Origin: Anodontia alba
Taxonomy: Eukaryota > Mollusca > Bivalvia > Lucinida > Lucinidae
Assembly: GCA_964016985.1 (NCBI GenBank)
Contig: OZ024826.1
Span: 65,154,792-65,218,791 of the forward strand
Reading direction: 5' to 3'
DNA length: 64,000 nucleotides
This document shows, piece by piece, positions 36,436-46,779 of this stretch (position 1 is the stretch's first letter; the number at the start of each line of letters is the position of its first letter). Below the pieces are notes generated by a model. The model did not search any database. It was not told the DNA's origin and saw only the letters and a list, made by a program, of their open reading frames with translations. A program made the translations under genes and the position numbers.

Positions 36436-36820
36436 CACCAGTCAATCAGCAGTCTCCGGTCACTGGTCATTCTTCACCAGGGAACAGTCATCTTCACCAG
36501 GCACAGGTCAACCAGGCACCAGGTGACCAGGCACCGGTCAACCATGCCCCAGGCAACTTATCTCCCCAGGCACCTGGCGACTGGTCACCAGTCAACCAGT
36601 CACTGGTCAACCAGGCAACGTGCTACTAGGCACCAGTCAACCAGGCACCAGGCAATAAATTACAGATCACCAGTCAACCAGTCACAGGTCATCTGATACC
36701 AGGTACTGATTACCGGGTGCCAGTCACCGGTCGTTCAGACTGGTTATCATGCGAAATTACCATGCAATGAACACCAGTCACCAGGCAACCAGTCACCGGG
36801 CACCAGGCACCAGGCAATTC
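36436..36820 (+). repeat. CACCAGTCACCGGTCA-type minisatellite in DIRS leader
   Basis: Irregular tandem 7- to 14-bp units of the kind CACCAGGCAACCAGTCACCGG. The same unit type follows the same leader in the two other DIRS copies (46495-46765 and 53298-53500), so the minisatellite belongs to this retrotransposon family. Confidence 0.85.
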
Positions 36821-37968
36821 ATTGGGCACGGGTCATCAAACAGCAACGATTGAACACTTGGTAGCGAATTATATCAAATAAAATCTGTGCAATCATTATC
36901 AAATGAGTCTCAGAATCCTAGATACTCCTATTTGTCATTGAATCAGAAATATCGGTTACAAACGAACTTCTGAAATCGATGAATAATTAAAGTGAGCTAA
37001 TGTTTGAGGAAATTATCTGAAAGTATATTGTTATCGAACATCTAACAGTACTTGAAAGAATATAGATCTGTTCCTCTTTAAGCTGGATTGGAACAGGTCT
37101 ACACCCAGTAAGGCTTTACTGCAGGAGATGAACTCCATACTTCTGACTTAAATAATATAAGAGAAGATAAAGCATATCGTTTACTCATCTTCCTCTTCTT
37201 CTTAAATTTCTTTGTTCTTTTTTGGAAGAAACAAAGAAACAGAGAAATCAATATACATATATTTATAAGAAAAGAAGTAGCCAATTTCTTTCTTCTTCTT
37301 TTCTTTGGTATATAGTTATGATCATTATGGTATCATATTCTAAACAAATTCTCCTTAGGTTGTTTACATTCAGATAAAGGTACATGATAGAGTGGTAGAA
37401 AAACACCTAACTTACACAGGTTGTTTTTGTTCTGATAATGCTACAACCTGATAGGTTGGTAGAAAAAAACCCTAACCTAAACAGGTTGTTTTGCATTTGG
37501 ATAACGCTACAACCTGATAAATTGCTAGAAAAACACCTAACTTAACCGGGTTGCTTAAGTTCAGATAACCCTACAACCTGATAGAGTGGTATTAAAGACC
37601 CCTAATTTATAATTGATAATTTGGTGCATTATCAAGGATTCAGGATCAGTCTTTGAAAAGATACCTGATCCTTTGATAATATAATTACCAGATCTTCTAA
37701 AATTTTTTAGTCATGCTTCTGAAAACTTTAGAAGATCATACTCACTATATATATTACTATCAGGAATAGAACTATTTATGGATTGCGTTAAATTCCTTAT
37801 TAGTTCTTTCCTGTGTAACAATATAAGTATTTTCAAGAAAGGATAAACTTGTTAAAACATACACATCAAGTGTCAGATTTTGACTTTTTTGATGTGTAAT
37901 GTAAATAATTATAATATAATTCCCCCCTAGATTCTTATTCACATAGAAAATCTGGTAGAGGTAAATAT

Positions 37969-38790
37969 TTATACCCCCGGCATACGAAGTATGCAATGGG
38001 GGTATATAGTTTTTGTCTTTTCTGTGTGTCTGTCAGTCTGTCTGTCAGTCAGTCTGTCTGTCAGTCAGTCTGTTAACATTTATTTTGTGTCAAAGATATC
38101 TTAGGAACTACTTTACCTAGAAACTTGAAATTTTGTACACATGACATGACTAGTTGTATTGTGGGAAAGCAAATAAGGGCCATGGGGCCAGGTCCCTTAG
38201 AGTTATTACCCTTTGTTGTTCTGGCTATACTGATGGCCATGGCATTTATTTGTGTCAAAGATATCTCAGGAACTACTTTACCTACAAACTTGAAATTTTG
38301 TACACATGACAAGTATGACTAGTTGTATTGTGGGAAAGAAAATAAGGGCCATGGGGCCAGGTCCCTTAGAGTTATTACCCTTTGTTGTTCTGGCTATACT
38401 GATGGCCATGGCATTTATTTGTGTCAAAGATATCTCAGGAACTACTTTACCTACAAACTTGAAATTTTGTACACATGACAAGTATGACTTTATATTGTGG
38501 GAAAGAAAATAAGGGCCATGGGGCCAGGTCCCTTAGAGTTATTACCCTTTGTTTTTCTGGCTATACTGATGGCCATGGCATTTATTTGTGTCAAAGATAT
38601 CTCAGGAACTACTTTACCTACAAACTTGAAATTTTGTACACATGACAAGTATGACTAGTTGTATTGTGAGAAAGAAAATAAGGGCCATGGGGCCAGGTCC
38701 CTTAGAGTTATTTCTCTTTGTTGTTCTGGCTATACTGATGGCCATGGCTGGGGGTATTAGTGAGCATATGCTCACTTCATGGTCTAGTCT
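37969..38790 (+). mobile_element. TATACCCC-head tandem-core element, 4 near-identical units
   Basis: The head hairpin GGCATAC-GAA-GTATGC is followed by TCTGTCAG repeats (38025-38073). Four monomers of 165-169 bp start at GTGTCAAAGATATCT(C/T)AGGA (38087, 38252, 38421 and 38588). The tail GCTGGGGGTATTA is followed by the perfect palindrome GTGAGCATATGCTCAC (38760-38775). High identity between monomers suggests recent array homogenisation. It is nested in DIRS copy D. The short overlapping frames on both strands are artefacts. Confidence 0.85.
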
Positions 38791-38928
38791 TTTACGTTTT
38801 CGGAAACAACCAGCATCTTAGACTTTTAGTTCCCGTACTAATTGTTCATCGACAATTATTTATACCTGTAACAAGAGTCCATGTCAATCATGTCTTGTCC
38901 AGATTCTTGGAGAAGGTAAATAATCAAT

Positions 38929-38931
<3 letters not shown>

Positions 38932-39020
<89 letters not shown>
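38932..39020. repeat. (TA)n microsatellite
   Basis: Almost uninterrupted TA dinucleotide inside DIRS copy D. The 'IYIYIY' frame is an artefact. Confidence 0.97.
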
Positions 39021-39022
<2 letters not shown>

Positions 39023-39884
39023 ACATGAATAAATTCCATAATGTTATTATTATTATTGTCTTAACCAAATTAGCTTAGTTCAAGAACTTACAAAATCTAA
39101 TTGTGAAGTATAGATTTGGCTTCTTCCGAGAATAACAAATTATATTTAGGCTAAGGGACCGTTAAGAAACCTATACAGCCAGTATGTATTGTGTAGGTCA
39201 AACAGATGTATTGTGTAAGTCTAACATTTATTATTCCTTAAGTCTAATACAAAAGGAAATTTCTAAGAGGAGAATCAACACAATGAGTAGTTTTAACTTC
39301 TCTAAATATCTATGACAATTATAAGTCATAAACCAATTCTTCCATTGTCTATCTTTGCACGTCAACAGATATTACAATGGGAGAAGTTTTGTATACTTAC
39401 CAGAACAGTGAGGAAAATAAAATCCTTTACATTATTCAATAATATTTTAGGACCAAATACAATTACATTCCTCATCTATCGCAAATTCCGATAATAGGAA
39501 CCAGTTTTTCCTCTCGTTATTAGGAGAATAGAATGTCTCCATTAATGAGTAATGGAAAGGGTACAAATCCTGAAAGTCTCGATCTCTCTCGGATGCGTTG
39601 TCCTCTAAAATTATCCAAACTGGTTAGATAATTTGGTTTATGAGATATCAATTCATAATAACCTATAAGATGTTTCAGTTTATGGATGAATCATTTATTG
39701 TGATGGTTAGATTATCCAAAGAAACTGGTTATAAATATAATATAACTCTAAGGATTGTATATAAAGATAAACAATCCGTATTGTTATATATATAGAAATT
39801 AGTCTTGAACATGGAGTTGCCTACTGATTTGGGTAAAAATGACAGGCTGCCACAATAGGCTGCCTGCAGCCCATTTTTCTTTTT

Positions 39885-41038
39885 TTTGTATGGGAATTCT
39901 CCTGAACCAAAAGGTCAGTTTGACTTGAAACTTGGTAGGAAGCTTGTAGATCAAAAATAGCTAAAATTGTTCCGATTGGAAATCCAAGATGGCTGCCATG
40001 GCGGCCATCTTGAAAATCTTTTTTTCTCTTCTTCCATGAACCAAAAGGCCAATTGACTTGAAGCTTGGTAGGAAGCATCAAGTTGACTTGTAGATCAAAC
40101 AGTAAAATCGTTCTGATTGGAAATCAAAGATGGCCACCATGGTAGGAAGCATTGGGGTGACTTGTTGATCAAAAATAGCTAAAATTGTTCTGATTGTAAA
40201 TCCAAGATGGTTGCCATGGAGGCCATCTTGAAAATCTATTTTTCGCTTTTTCTGAACCAAAAGGCCTATTACTTGAAACTTGATAGAAAGCATCAGGGTG
40301 ACTTGCAGATCAAAGCTAGCTAAAATCATTCTGATTGGAAATCAAAGATGACTGCCATGTTGAAAATCTATTTTTAGCTTCTTCTCCTGAACCGAAAAGG
40401 CCAGTGTACTTGAAACCTGGTAGGAAGCATTGGGGTGACTAGTAAATCAAAAATAGCTAAAATTATTCTGATTGGCTTTCCAAGATGGCCACCATGGTGG
40501 CTAGCTTGAATACCTATTTTTTGCTTCTTCTCCTGAACCGAAAAGAAGATTGACTTGTAACTTGATAGGAAGCATCAGGGTGACTTGTAGATCAAAGATA
40601 GCTAAAATCGTTTAGAATGGTAATCCAAGATGGCTGCCGTCTTGAAAATTTATTTTTTGCTTCTTCTCCTGAACTGAAAGGCCAATTGACTTTGAAAGTT
40701 GGTAGGAAGCATCGGGATGACTTGTAGATCAAAAATAGCTAAAATTGTTCCAATCTGAAATCCAGTATGGCCACCATGGCCGCCATCTTGAAAATCTGTT
40801 TTTTGCTTCGTCTCCTGAACCTAAACTCGAAACTTGGTAGGAAGCATCAGGGTGACTTGTAGATCAAAAGTAGTTTTAATCATTCTGATCAGAAATCCAA
40901 GATGGCCGCCATATCCGCTATCTTGATGATCTGTTTTTCGCTTCTTCTCCTGAACCAAAAGGCCAATGGACTTGAAACTTGGTAGGAAGCATTGGGGTGA
41001 CTTTTAGATCAGAAATAGCTAAAATTATTCTGATCGCA
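39885..41038 (+). mobile_element. Truncated array of YY1-like monomers
   Basis: About eight diverged ~145-bp monomers of the 20624 family (CTTCTCCTGAACCGAAAGGCC; GATGGC.GCCATGG.GGCCATCTTGAAAATC) without head, 3' domain or tail. It is bounded by DIRS copy D on the left and a mariner fragment on the right. Greater divergence than the three complete copies suggests an older insertion. Confidence 0.75.
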
Positions 41039-41328
41039 AAAAACATTACTGGAAACTAATACAAATATGTAGTATTGAAGAAATTGAAAAAATACTACGA
41101 GTCAAGCGTTTCAGACATGTCCGACTTCTACATGATAATGCCCCAACCCATTGTTACACATTTTTTGCAAAAAGAGAAGGTAACAGTTTTACCATACCCT
41201 TCTAATTCAGCAGACCTTGCCCCTTGTGAATTCTTCCTTTTTCCAAAATTGAAAACCTTCCATGCTGGACGGAGATACCAGTCCTGTCAGGCGCTTGGAT
41301 TTGCCGTATACCAGTACCTTACCAGTAT
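41039..41328 (+). pseudogene. mariner-family transposase remnant, part 1
   Basis: Conceptual translation in two + frames gives LHDNAPTH (about 41129-41152, second catalytic Asp) and SADLAPCEFFLFPKLK (about 41207-41254, third catalytic Asp with the PDLAPCDFFLFPKLK signature). A frameshift lies between them, and the upstream KKYYESS is in another frame. D-to-D spacing looks like the mariner D,D34D class. The N-terminal DNA-binding part and the first catalytic Asp are absent. The fragment is interrupted after YQYLTS by a SINE and continues at 41639. It is inactive. Confidence 0.85.
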
Positions 41329-41638
41329 GCCGGCCTCAGTGGCTCAGTTGGATGCGCCGTCTGACTGGAGACCAGGAGGTCGCGGGTTCAACCCCCGCCG
41401 AGGTCGGCAACATTCTTTCGTGGAGATTGATCGTGAAATATTTTCTACGGTCATTCTCTCCCTTCTGCTGATTCAAGAAGGGCAGTTGTCAGTTTCTGGC
41501 GAAAGAATGTGCACAATACTGGTTAACCGCATAGAGGACTAAGCCTGCCCAGTAAGCGTGTGGTTAGGTAAACTGACCATGCTCGACATGACCCCATTGG
41601 GTTGACTGGGCCGTAAAACCTCAACACAAACAAACAAA
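41329..41638 (+). mobile_element. Full-length tRNA-derived SINE, copy 2, in mariner
   Basis: The 310-bp copy has a tRNA-like head (TGGCTCAGTTGGATGCG; B box GGTTCAACCCCC), conserved body and CAAACAAAC tail. A perfect 12-bp target duplication CCTTACCAGTAT lies at 41317-41328 and 41639-41650. It splits the mariner transposase remnant. Removing it rejoins the transposase reading. Confidence 0.95.
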
Positions 41639-41825
41639 CCTTACCAGTATACCTAAATCAGTGTACCATGATGCATTCCAGAAGTGGATTCATAGACTGA
41701 AGTTATGCATTTCTAGTCATTGGGACTTAGTAACCTTGAGGGCATGAAATAAAGAAATTTGTGATTATTTACATTTGGAACATTCAGGGTCAAAATAATC
41801 AATTGTTTTGGAACACCCCGCATAC
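41639..41825 (+). pseudogene. mariner-family transposase remnant, part 2
   Basis: After the SINE the translation continues KSVYHDAFQKWIHRLKLCI and ends LVTLEGMK-stop (about 41656-41749), typical of a mariner C-terminus. AATAAAGAAA and a candidate 3' terminal region (CAGGGTCAAAATAATCAATTG...GGAACACCCC, to about 41820) follow. The matching 5' terminal repeat is not in the window, so the element is 5'-deleted at about 41039. Confidence 0.8.
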
Positions 41826-42007
41826 ATACATGCTTTGAAATAAGAAAACAAAATATTTAAGTAGCAATATTCATGTCATTTCATTCATTTATAGCACATT
41901 GCATTGACACAGCGTCACATCAGCATGGATGCAACATTGATGCGACATTGTCTTGGCATTGCATGCCCACTGGGTATTAACTAGTGTTAATTTCATTGTT
42001 TTTAATT

Positions 42008-42995
42008 GTCCCCGACATTAGTTGAAGGGGACTATTAAAATGGGTTTGTCCATCTGTCCATCCATCCGTCTATCCGAGATTCCGTTCATCCGTAGACACA
42101 GTGAGATGGGTATAGCTTGTGGACACAAGTCCTCTTACAGTTTTTAACCAATCTTTTTGAAACTTTACATGTGTTTTTGTCATGGTCTGAAGATGTGCAT
42201 ATGGTTTTGGTGTTGTTCTCCCATTATTATTTTATCAACTTTTTCCACTTTTTTGACTTTGTTTTTTGCAGGTCAGATTACTATCAGAATAGATACCTTG
42301 TGGATGCAACTCCTCCTTTTTCTACATTTTCGACTTAATTTTTTTCCATGTCCGATTTGTATTAGAATAGATATCTGGTGGGTGCAACTCCCCCTAGACT
42401 TTTCCACTGATCATTTGGAAACTATGCATACTTGTTCTACATGGTCTGAAGATGAGCATGTGGTTTTGGGGTTTTCCTGCCATTATCTTTTTTCAACTTT
42501 TTGCACTTTATCAACTTTGTTTTTTTTTAGATGTGACACAATGATGTGGGTAGCTTGTGGGGGCAACTCCTCTTACAGTTTATACAAAACTTTTTGAAAC
42601 TTTGCAGGTGCTTTTGTCATGGTCTGGAAATGTGCATGTGCTTTTGGAGTTATCCTCCCATCATTTTTTATCAATTTTTTTCCACTTTGTTTTTCAGATC
42701 CGATTAGTATTAGAATAGATACTTGTGGGCGCAACTCATTTTAAACTATGCATACTTGTTCTACATGGTCTGAAGATGTGCATGTGGTTTTTGGGTTATC
42801 CTCCCATTATTTATTATCAACTTTTTCTACTTATTTGATTTAGCTTTTTTCCTGGTCCAATTAGTATTGGAATTAGTATTGGATCCTTGTGGGCACAACT
42901 CATTCTAGAATTTTCTACCGATCATTTTGAAACTATGCATATTTGCTCTACAAGGTCTGAAGATGTGCATGTGCTATTGGGGTAATCCTCCTGTT
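42008..42995 (+). mobile_element. Tandem-core element related to the 9094 host element
   Basis: The hairpin GTCCCC-GACATTAGTTGAA-GGGGAC (42008-42032) is followed by TCCATCTGTCCATCCATCCG. About five diverged units of ~190-215 bp follow, with CTCTTACAGTTT, GAAACTTTGCATGTGTTTTTG and CATGGTCTGAAGATGTGCAT. These words also define the 187-bp monomer at 9212. The 3' end is uncertain (42995-43040). The two overlapping Phe-rich frames are artefacts. Confidence 0.7.
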
Positions 42996-43604
42996 ATATG
43001 GATTTGAAACTCACAACCTTTACTAACAAAGCCATAACGTCAGGGGACGCTTGCCTGCTATGGGCTTTTATTGTCAATGAAATGATGATACCTTTCATGT
43101 TATTTTTAAATCAGTAAGATAAGGGCCCATGTTGGAAGTAAACTATATTCTGTTCTAGCTATTTTCACAAACTGATAATGGATGTACGGACACTATGATT
43201 ATAGGGCACTTTTCCTAAGTAAATCTTTTGGTTGACTTTACTGTGGGTCATGCAATTTTATACATTTTACTGCATTATATTTGGATCACCAGGGTGACTC
43301 CTAAATTCTGCATATGTCTGGTAAAAGGTTTAAAATAAAATTATAAGATAACAATATTGTATTCAGACATTTCATCTCACCATACTTATCATAAAATTGG
43401 AACAAGTCTGGTTTACTACCTCTTGATGTGTCTGAAATGCTGGATGAATGCCAAATGGTGCATTCTGCAAATCTAATCTGGGTCTGCAGTGTTTACAAAG
43501 ACCTGTCTGTCTGAATACTTAGGGTAAATATGGTATCTTATCATCTATTTAAAATATGTAATAGTCATTCTTTTGGCTAGACTGCTTCTCTCTTTTTTTT
43601 TCAG
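42996..43604 (+). other. Intron sequence upstream of phosphatase exon B
   Basis: Single-copy-looking AT-rich DNA ending in the acceptor TCTCTCTTTTTTTTTCAG directly before exon B. Confidence 0.6.
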
Positions 43605-43686
43605 GTGAGCGTGACTATAATGTTGAGATGTTTGATGGCAGGGTTGAAAGAATATACATTGATGACCATAATGTGCCAACTTTAAA
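43605..43686 (+). CDS. TPTE/voltage-sensing phosphatase-like, internal exon B
   Basis: This 82-bp exon sits between a strong polypyrimidine acceptor (TTTTTTTTTCAG) and a GTATGT donor. Joined to exon A it reads S-ERDYNVEMFDGRV-ERIYIDDHNVPTL-(K), ending after two bases of a Lys codon. The sequence YNxCSERxYD...IDDHNVPTL is the hallmark of TPTE and Ci-VSP-type phosphatases. The segment lies just upstream of the catalytic CKGGKGRTG loop, which must be in a later exon that I could not find before 64000. The reading frame is open and family-conserved across both exons, and the splice phases agree, so this looks like a functional gene with an intron of 9782 bp. All other material between the exons is repeats. 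Confidence 0.9.
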
Positions 43687-44823
43687 GTATGTGACATGAG
43701 TTTATGTTTGTCCTTATCCTACTTTTCCCAAATTTGAACAAGAACATCTGACTATCCTATGATATGTCAAAAGACTGCTGAATGAATGGTAAAACCTGAT
43801 CAGATGCCACATTCTACAGCATCTGATCTGGGTCTACACTGTTTGCTCAGGCTTGTCTGTCCAAATAGGGTATATATGGAGTTACAAATGAGCCACCCCA
43901 TCAGAAAGGGACTTTTGTCACATTCACAGTCTGATCAGGGCCTCAGTTGTTGCCATACAGAATAATAGGATACTGTAAAATATATTGATTTATAAAGAAA
44001 ACCCTGATTGGACTAAGCAGAATCTTCAGGACCTTCACTGTTTGTTTATGGCATAAGGACTTTTTCTCCTGTTGTGGCTTGTTGATTTAATAAGGCTTGC
44101 TGCTGAGAAGTCATGCTGAGAAGTCAATCTTCTAAATAAAGATGAAGACCACCAGCTTCACTCTGTCCTGTTTTTGTTTTTCTTGATATGCTATAGTCCC
44201 TTTTCTAAATATTCAGACACCTTAATTCCTGATTATCCTTGCTCTAAACTTTGAATACATCCATTTTACTGCCTGTTGATATGTCTAGCAACCAGTGGAT
44301 CAATAGCAAACCCTGATCAGAAGCTATGTTCTGCAGCATCTGGTATGTTCTACACTATTTGCTCAGTCCTGTCTGAATACTTGGAGCAATGAGAGTTACA
44401 GGTTGCAAAGATGTTGACTGAATTGGGCTCAAACTGCCCAGGAGTTGTGATCACATCATCTGATGCCTGTCCACCATAGTGCCAGGTAAGCTTTTTTTTT
44501 TTTTTCAACCAAAAAGTATTTTTATGCCCTGCCTGCCAATTGCTTGCATCATACAGTGTTTTGCCATGATGTTACGTGTGTATGTCCTATGTCAAGTTTG
44601 TAACCAGAATCTAATAAATGTCTTAAGTTTACATTCAAATTTACATTGACATTTATGTCCTTGGTTCTCTTGGAGATCATAACTTGGGTACCTTTTAGGT
44701 ATTCATTTGGTATGCTACTTACCCATATCTAAACCTTCAACTCTGTGCTAGAGTTGCCTGGGGTGGGGCTTGGGGTCCAAAGGGCAGGGGCATTTGTGTA
44801 CTTAAGACACATGTCTAGTTTTT
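43687..44823 (+). other. Intron sequence downstream of exon B
   Basis: Single-copy-looking sequence with diffuse short duplications: GATCAGATGCCACATTCTAC at 43799, with relatives near 43465 and 44310 (CATCTGATCTGGGTCTACAC-type phrases). These suggest a very old ~420-500-bp repeat. No further phosphatase exon is recognised. Confidence 0.5.
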
Positions 44824-45190
44824 TAGCTCCCCTGAGCATGTAGTGCTCAAGGTGAGCTATTTTGATAGGCCAGTTGTCTGTCGTCCATCGAAGGTTAACA
44901 TTCGACATCTCCTCCTAAACCACTAAGCCAATTTTAACTAAATTTCACAGGAATGATCCATGGGTGATACTGACTGAAAGCTGTTCAAAGATTTGGAATC
45001 CATGCAGAATTCTGGTTGCCATGGCAGCCAAAAGAAAATAACTTTAAAAATCTCCTTTTCAGAAACCACTGGAGCAATTTCAGTATAATTTGGCAGAAAC
45101 GTTTCTTTGGTGAACCTTTACCAAGATTGTTCAAGCAGTGATGATTTGTCAAAAAACATGGCCACCAGGGGGTGGGGCTTATTTCAACAT
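44824..45190 (+). mobile_element. 3'-truncated TAGCTCACC-type element, CTCF-like family
   Basis: Head AGCTCCCCTGAGCATGTAGTGCTCAAGGTGAGCT, a short GTCTGTCGTCCATCG segment and about one and a half monomers like those at 22823-27122, including TGGCCACCAGGGGGTGGGGC (about 45161). It ends without a tail near 45190. Confidence 0.7.
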
Positions 45191-45803
45191 TATCAGACTA
45201 TACCTCAGTTTATGTTTTATTGCTATATTCTTTTACCACTGGAAAAAAAGGCTTTTGAAAAAAGCCAATACTTGTGTATACCTCCTATTTTATGATCTTC
45301 TCAAGGTCACTGATAATATTGACCAATCAGCTTATGAAGATTATTAACTCCAGTATTCTTTTTTTTCCGCAAAAAATGGAGTATTTTTTTTTTTTTATTT
45401 GAGAGAAGAAAAAATCTCCAAGCTTTCTTATTTTATTTTTATTTTTTTTTTTTTATTTGAAAGAAAAAAAAATATCTGATATTTCTTGCCTACCAGAATT
45501 TAGTTTATATTCCAATCTTTCTGTTTGAAAGTGAATATCCTTGTAAATTCACTATTTAGTTTATTCCTTTGTTCATCAGTGAACATTTGCATCTTTTACG
45601 TTCTACGTAGTTAATTCTTATATGCAGTTTGATTTGCTTGTATATTCAACCTTGTTTAGTTTTCCAATACAAAACATAATATTCACTCATTTATACTACA
45701 TTTAATTTAACTGGATTAATTTTCAGTGCAATTCTGTTTTCCGGTATTTACTGTGATTATTTTTTCTAGTCTTTCTCATATGTATTGGGGTTATTTGCAG
45801 ACA
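45191..45803. other. AT-rich non-coding DNA
   Basis: T-rich tracts at 45359-45470, with a partly duplicated stretch (TTTATTTGA(G/A)AGAA). No gene is seen. Confidence 0.4.
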
Positions 45804-46779
45804 TTTTAACTTCATAATACATTAATCTTTGGATAATGTGCTATTCTCTTCCACACTTAAACCTTCCACAGAAAAATGGCTTAAGTCTTAATCCAGATGG
45901 TCCCTTTAAGGTTTGTAACATCACCTGTTTTGATCAGGTGTTCAGTTTCTTCTCTGTGGTCAAAGAAATAAATCCAGGAATTTTCTATCTGGTGAAAATA
46001 TTATAATTTACTTTCATTTCTTATTTTCTGGTATTCCTATGTTCATTTATTATTCCTTTCACAAATGACACTTCCTCTTTTCATTTTTCCATCTTGTGAT
46101 ATTATTCATTCTTGGCCAACGTCATACATTTTTGTGACTATTGAATCTGACCATTACAGGTGATTGTAGTCATCTCAAAGCATCATGGGATAATCATACT
46201 AATTGTCTGTCTTGTTCTTCTTATTCTAGATATTCTATGTGCCTGGTGTGTAGAAATTGGCCTGGTTCTACATGGGAATTAGCAGATAAGGGAAGATTAT
46301 ACTGCTGGAGACGTATGACCATGACAAAGACAAAAACTTCATGTAAGAAGAAGAAGGATAATGTCAACTCAGAATTATCTGAGGACATTGCTTCAAAGGA
46401 TAATGAGATCACCACCCCACATGGCTTTATTGCCGGTGGTAAGACCCATAAGGGTGGCAGCTCTAAGAATTGGCAGATCATTCATAGCGGAAGCCCACCA
46501 GGCATCGTTCACCAGTCACCACGCAGTCAACCTCACCATCACTGGTCACCGGGCACCAGGCACCTGACACCGGTCACCAGTCACTGGGCACCGGTCAGTC
46601 AGTATGGGCCTTCAGACACTGGGCACTGGTCACCAGACACCAGGCATCAGTCACTAGGAAGTTGACTTCTTCACCAGTCAACAGTCACCAGTCACTGGTC
46701 ATTAGGAACCCACCAGGCAATGGTCACCAGTCACCAGGCAGTCAACTTCACCAGTCACCGGTACCGGGTATTTGATTAT

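Larger units (their letters stand above)
35747..39835 (+). mobile_element. Decayed DIRS-type retrotransposon, copy D (5' part)
   Basis: It starts with the DIRS left terminal repeat (TTTTAACTGCACAATACATTAAC; TAGATAATGTGCTATT; TAATCCAGAAGGTCCCTTAGGCA), matching 52604 and 45804 and, inverted, 58976. A leader follows, then a CACCAGTCACCGGTCA-type minisatellite (36436-36820), a ~63-bp tandem repeat with GGTTGTTT...ACAACCTGATA (37358-37600), and gag-region homology (ACAAGAGTCCATGTCAATC at 38871, also at 48110 and 55370). No RT is readable. It is interrupted by a TATACCCC-head element (37969-38790) and truncated at about 39835. Confidence 0.7.

Noticed and set aside
38760..39032. 90-codon frame ending in IYIYIY
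   Set aside because: Crosses the end of a mobile element, DIRS remnant and (TA)n tract.
41329..41420. tRNA gene-like A and B boxes (also at 2711, 9464 and 62061)
   Set aside because: Heads of SINEs: body, tail and target duplications are present, and the cloverleaf does not close.
43601..43616. CAGGTGAGCG resembling the tail of TAGCTCACC elements
   Set aside because: It is the acceptor plus first codons of phosphatase exon B. No hairpin or CTCTTGTT follows, and the frame is conserved.
44420..44490. Possible exon ending at CCAG|GTAAGC
   Set aside because: Translation does not match the phosphatase continuation and contains stops in the expected phase.
46141..46665. 174-codon + frame as a host gene
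   Set aside because: Its second half is the CACCAGTCAC minisatellite and the whole lies in the DIRS leader, with equivalents at 36245 and 53100 that are not open.
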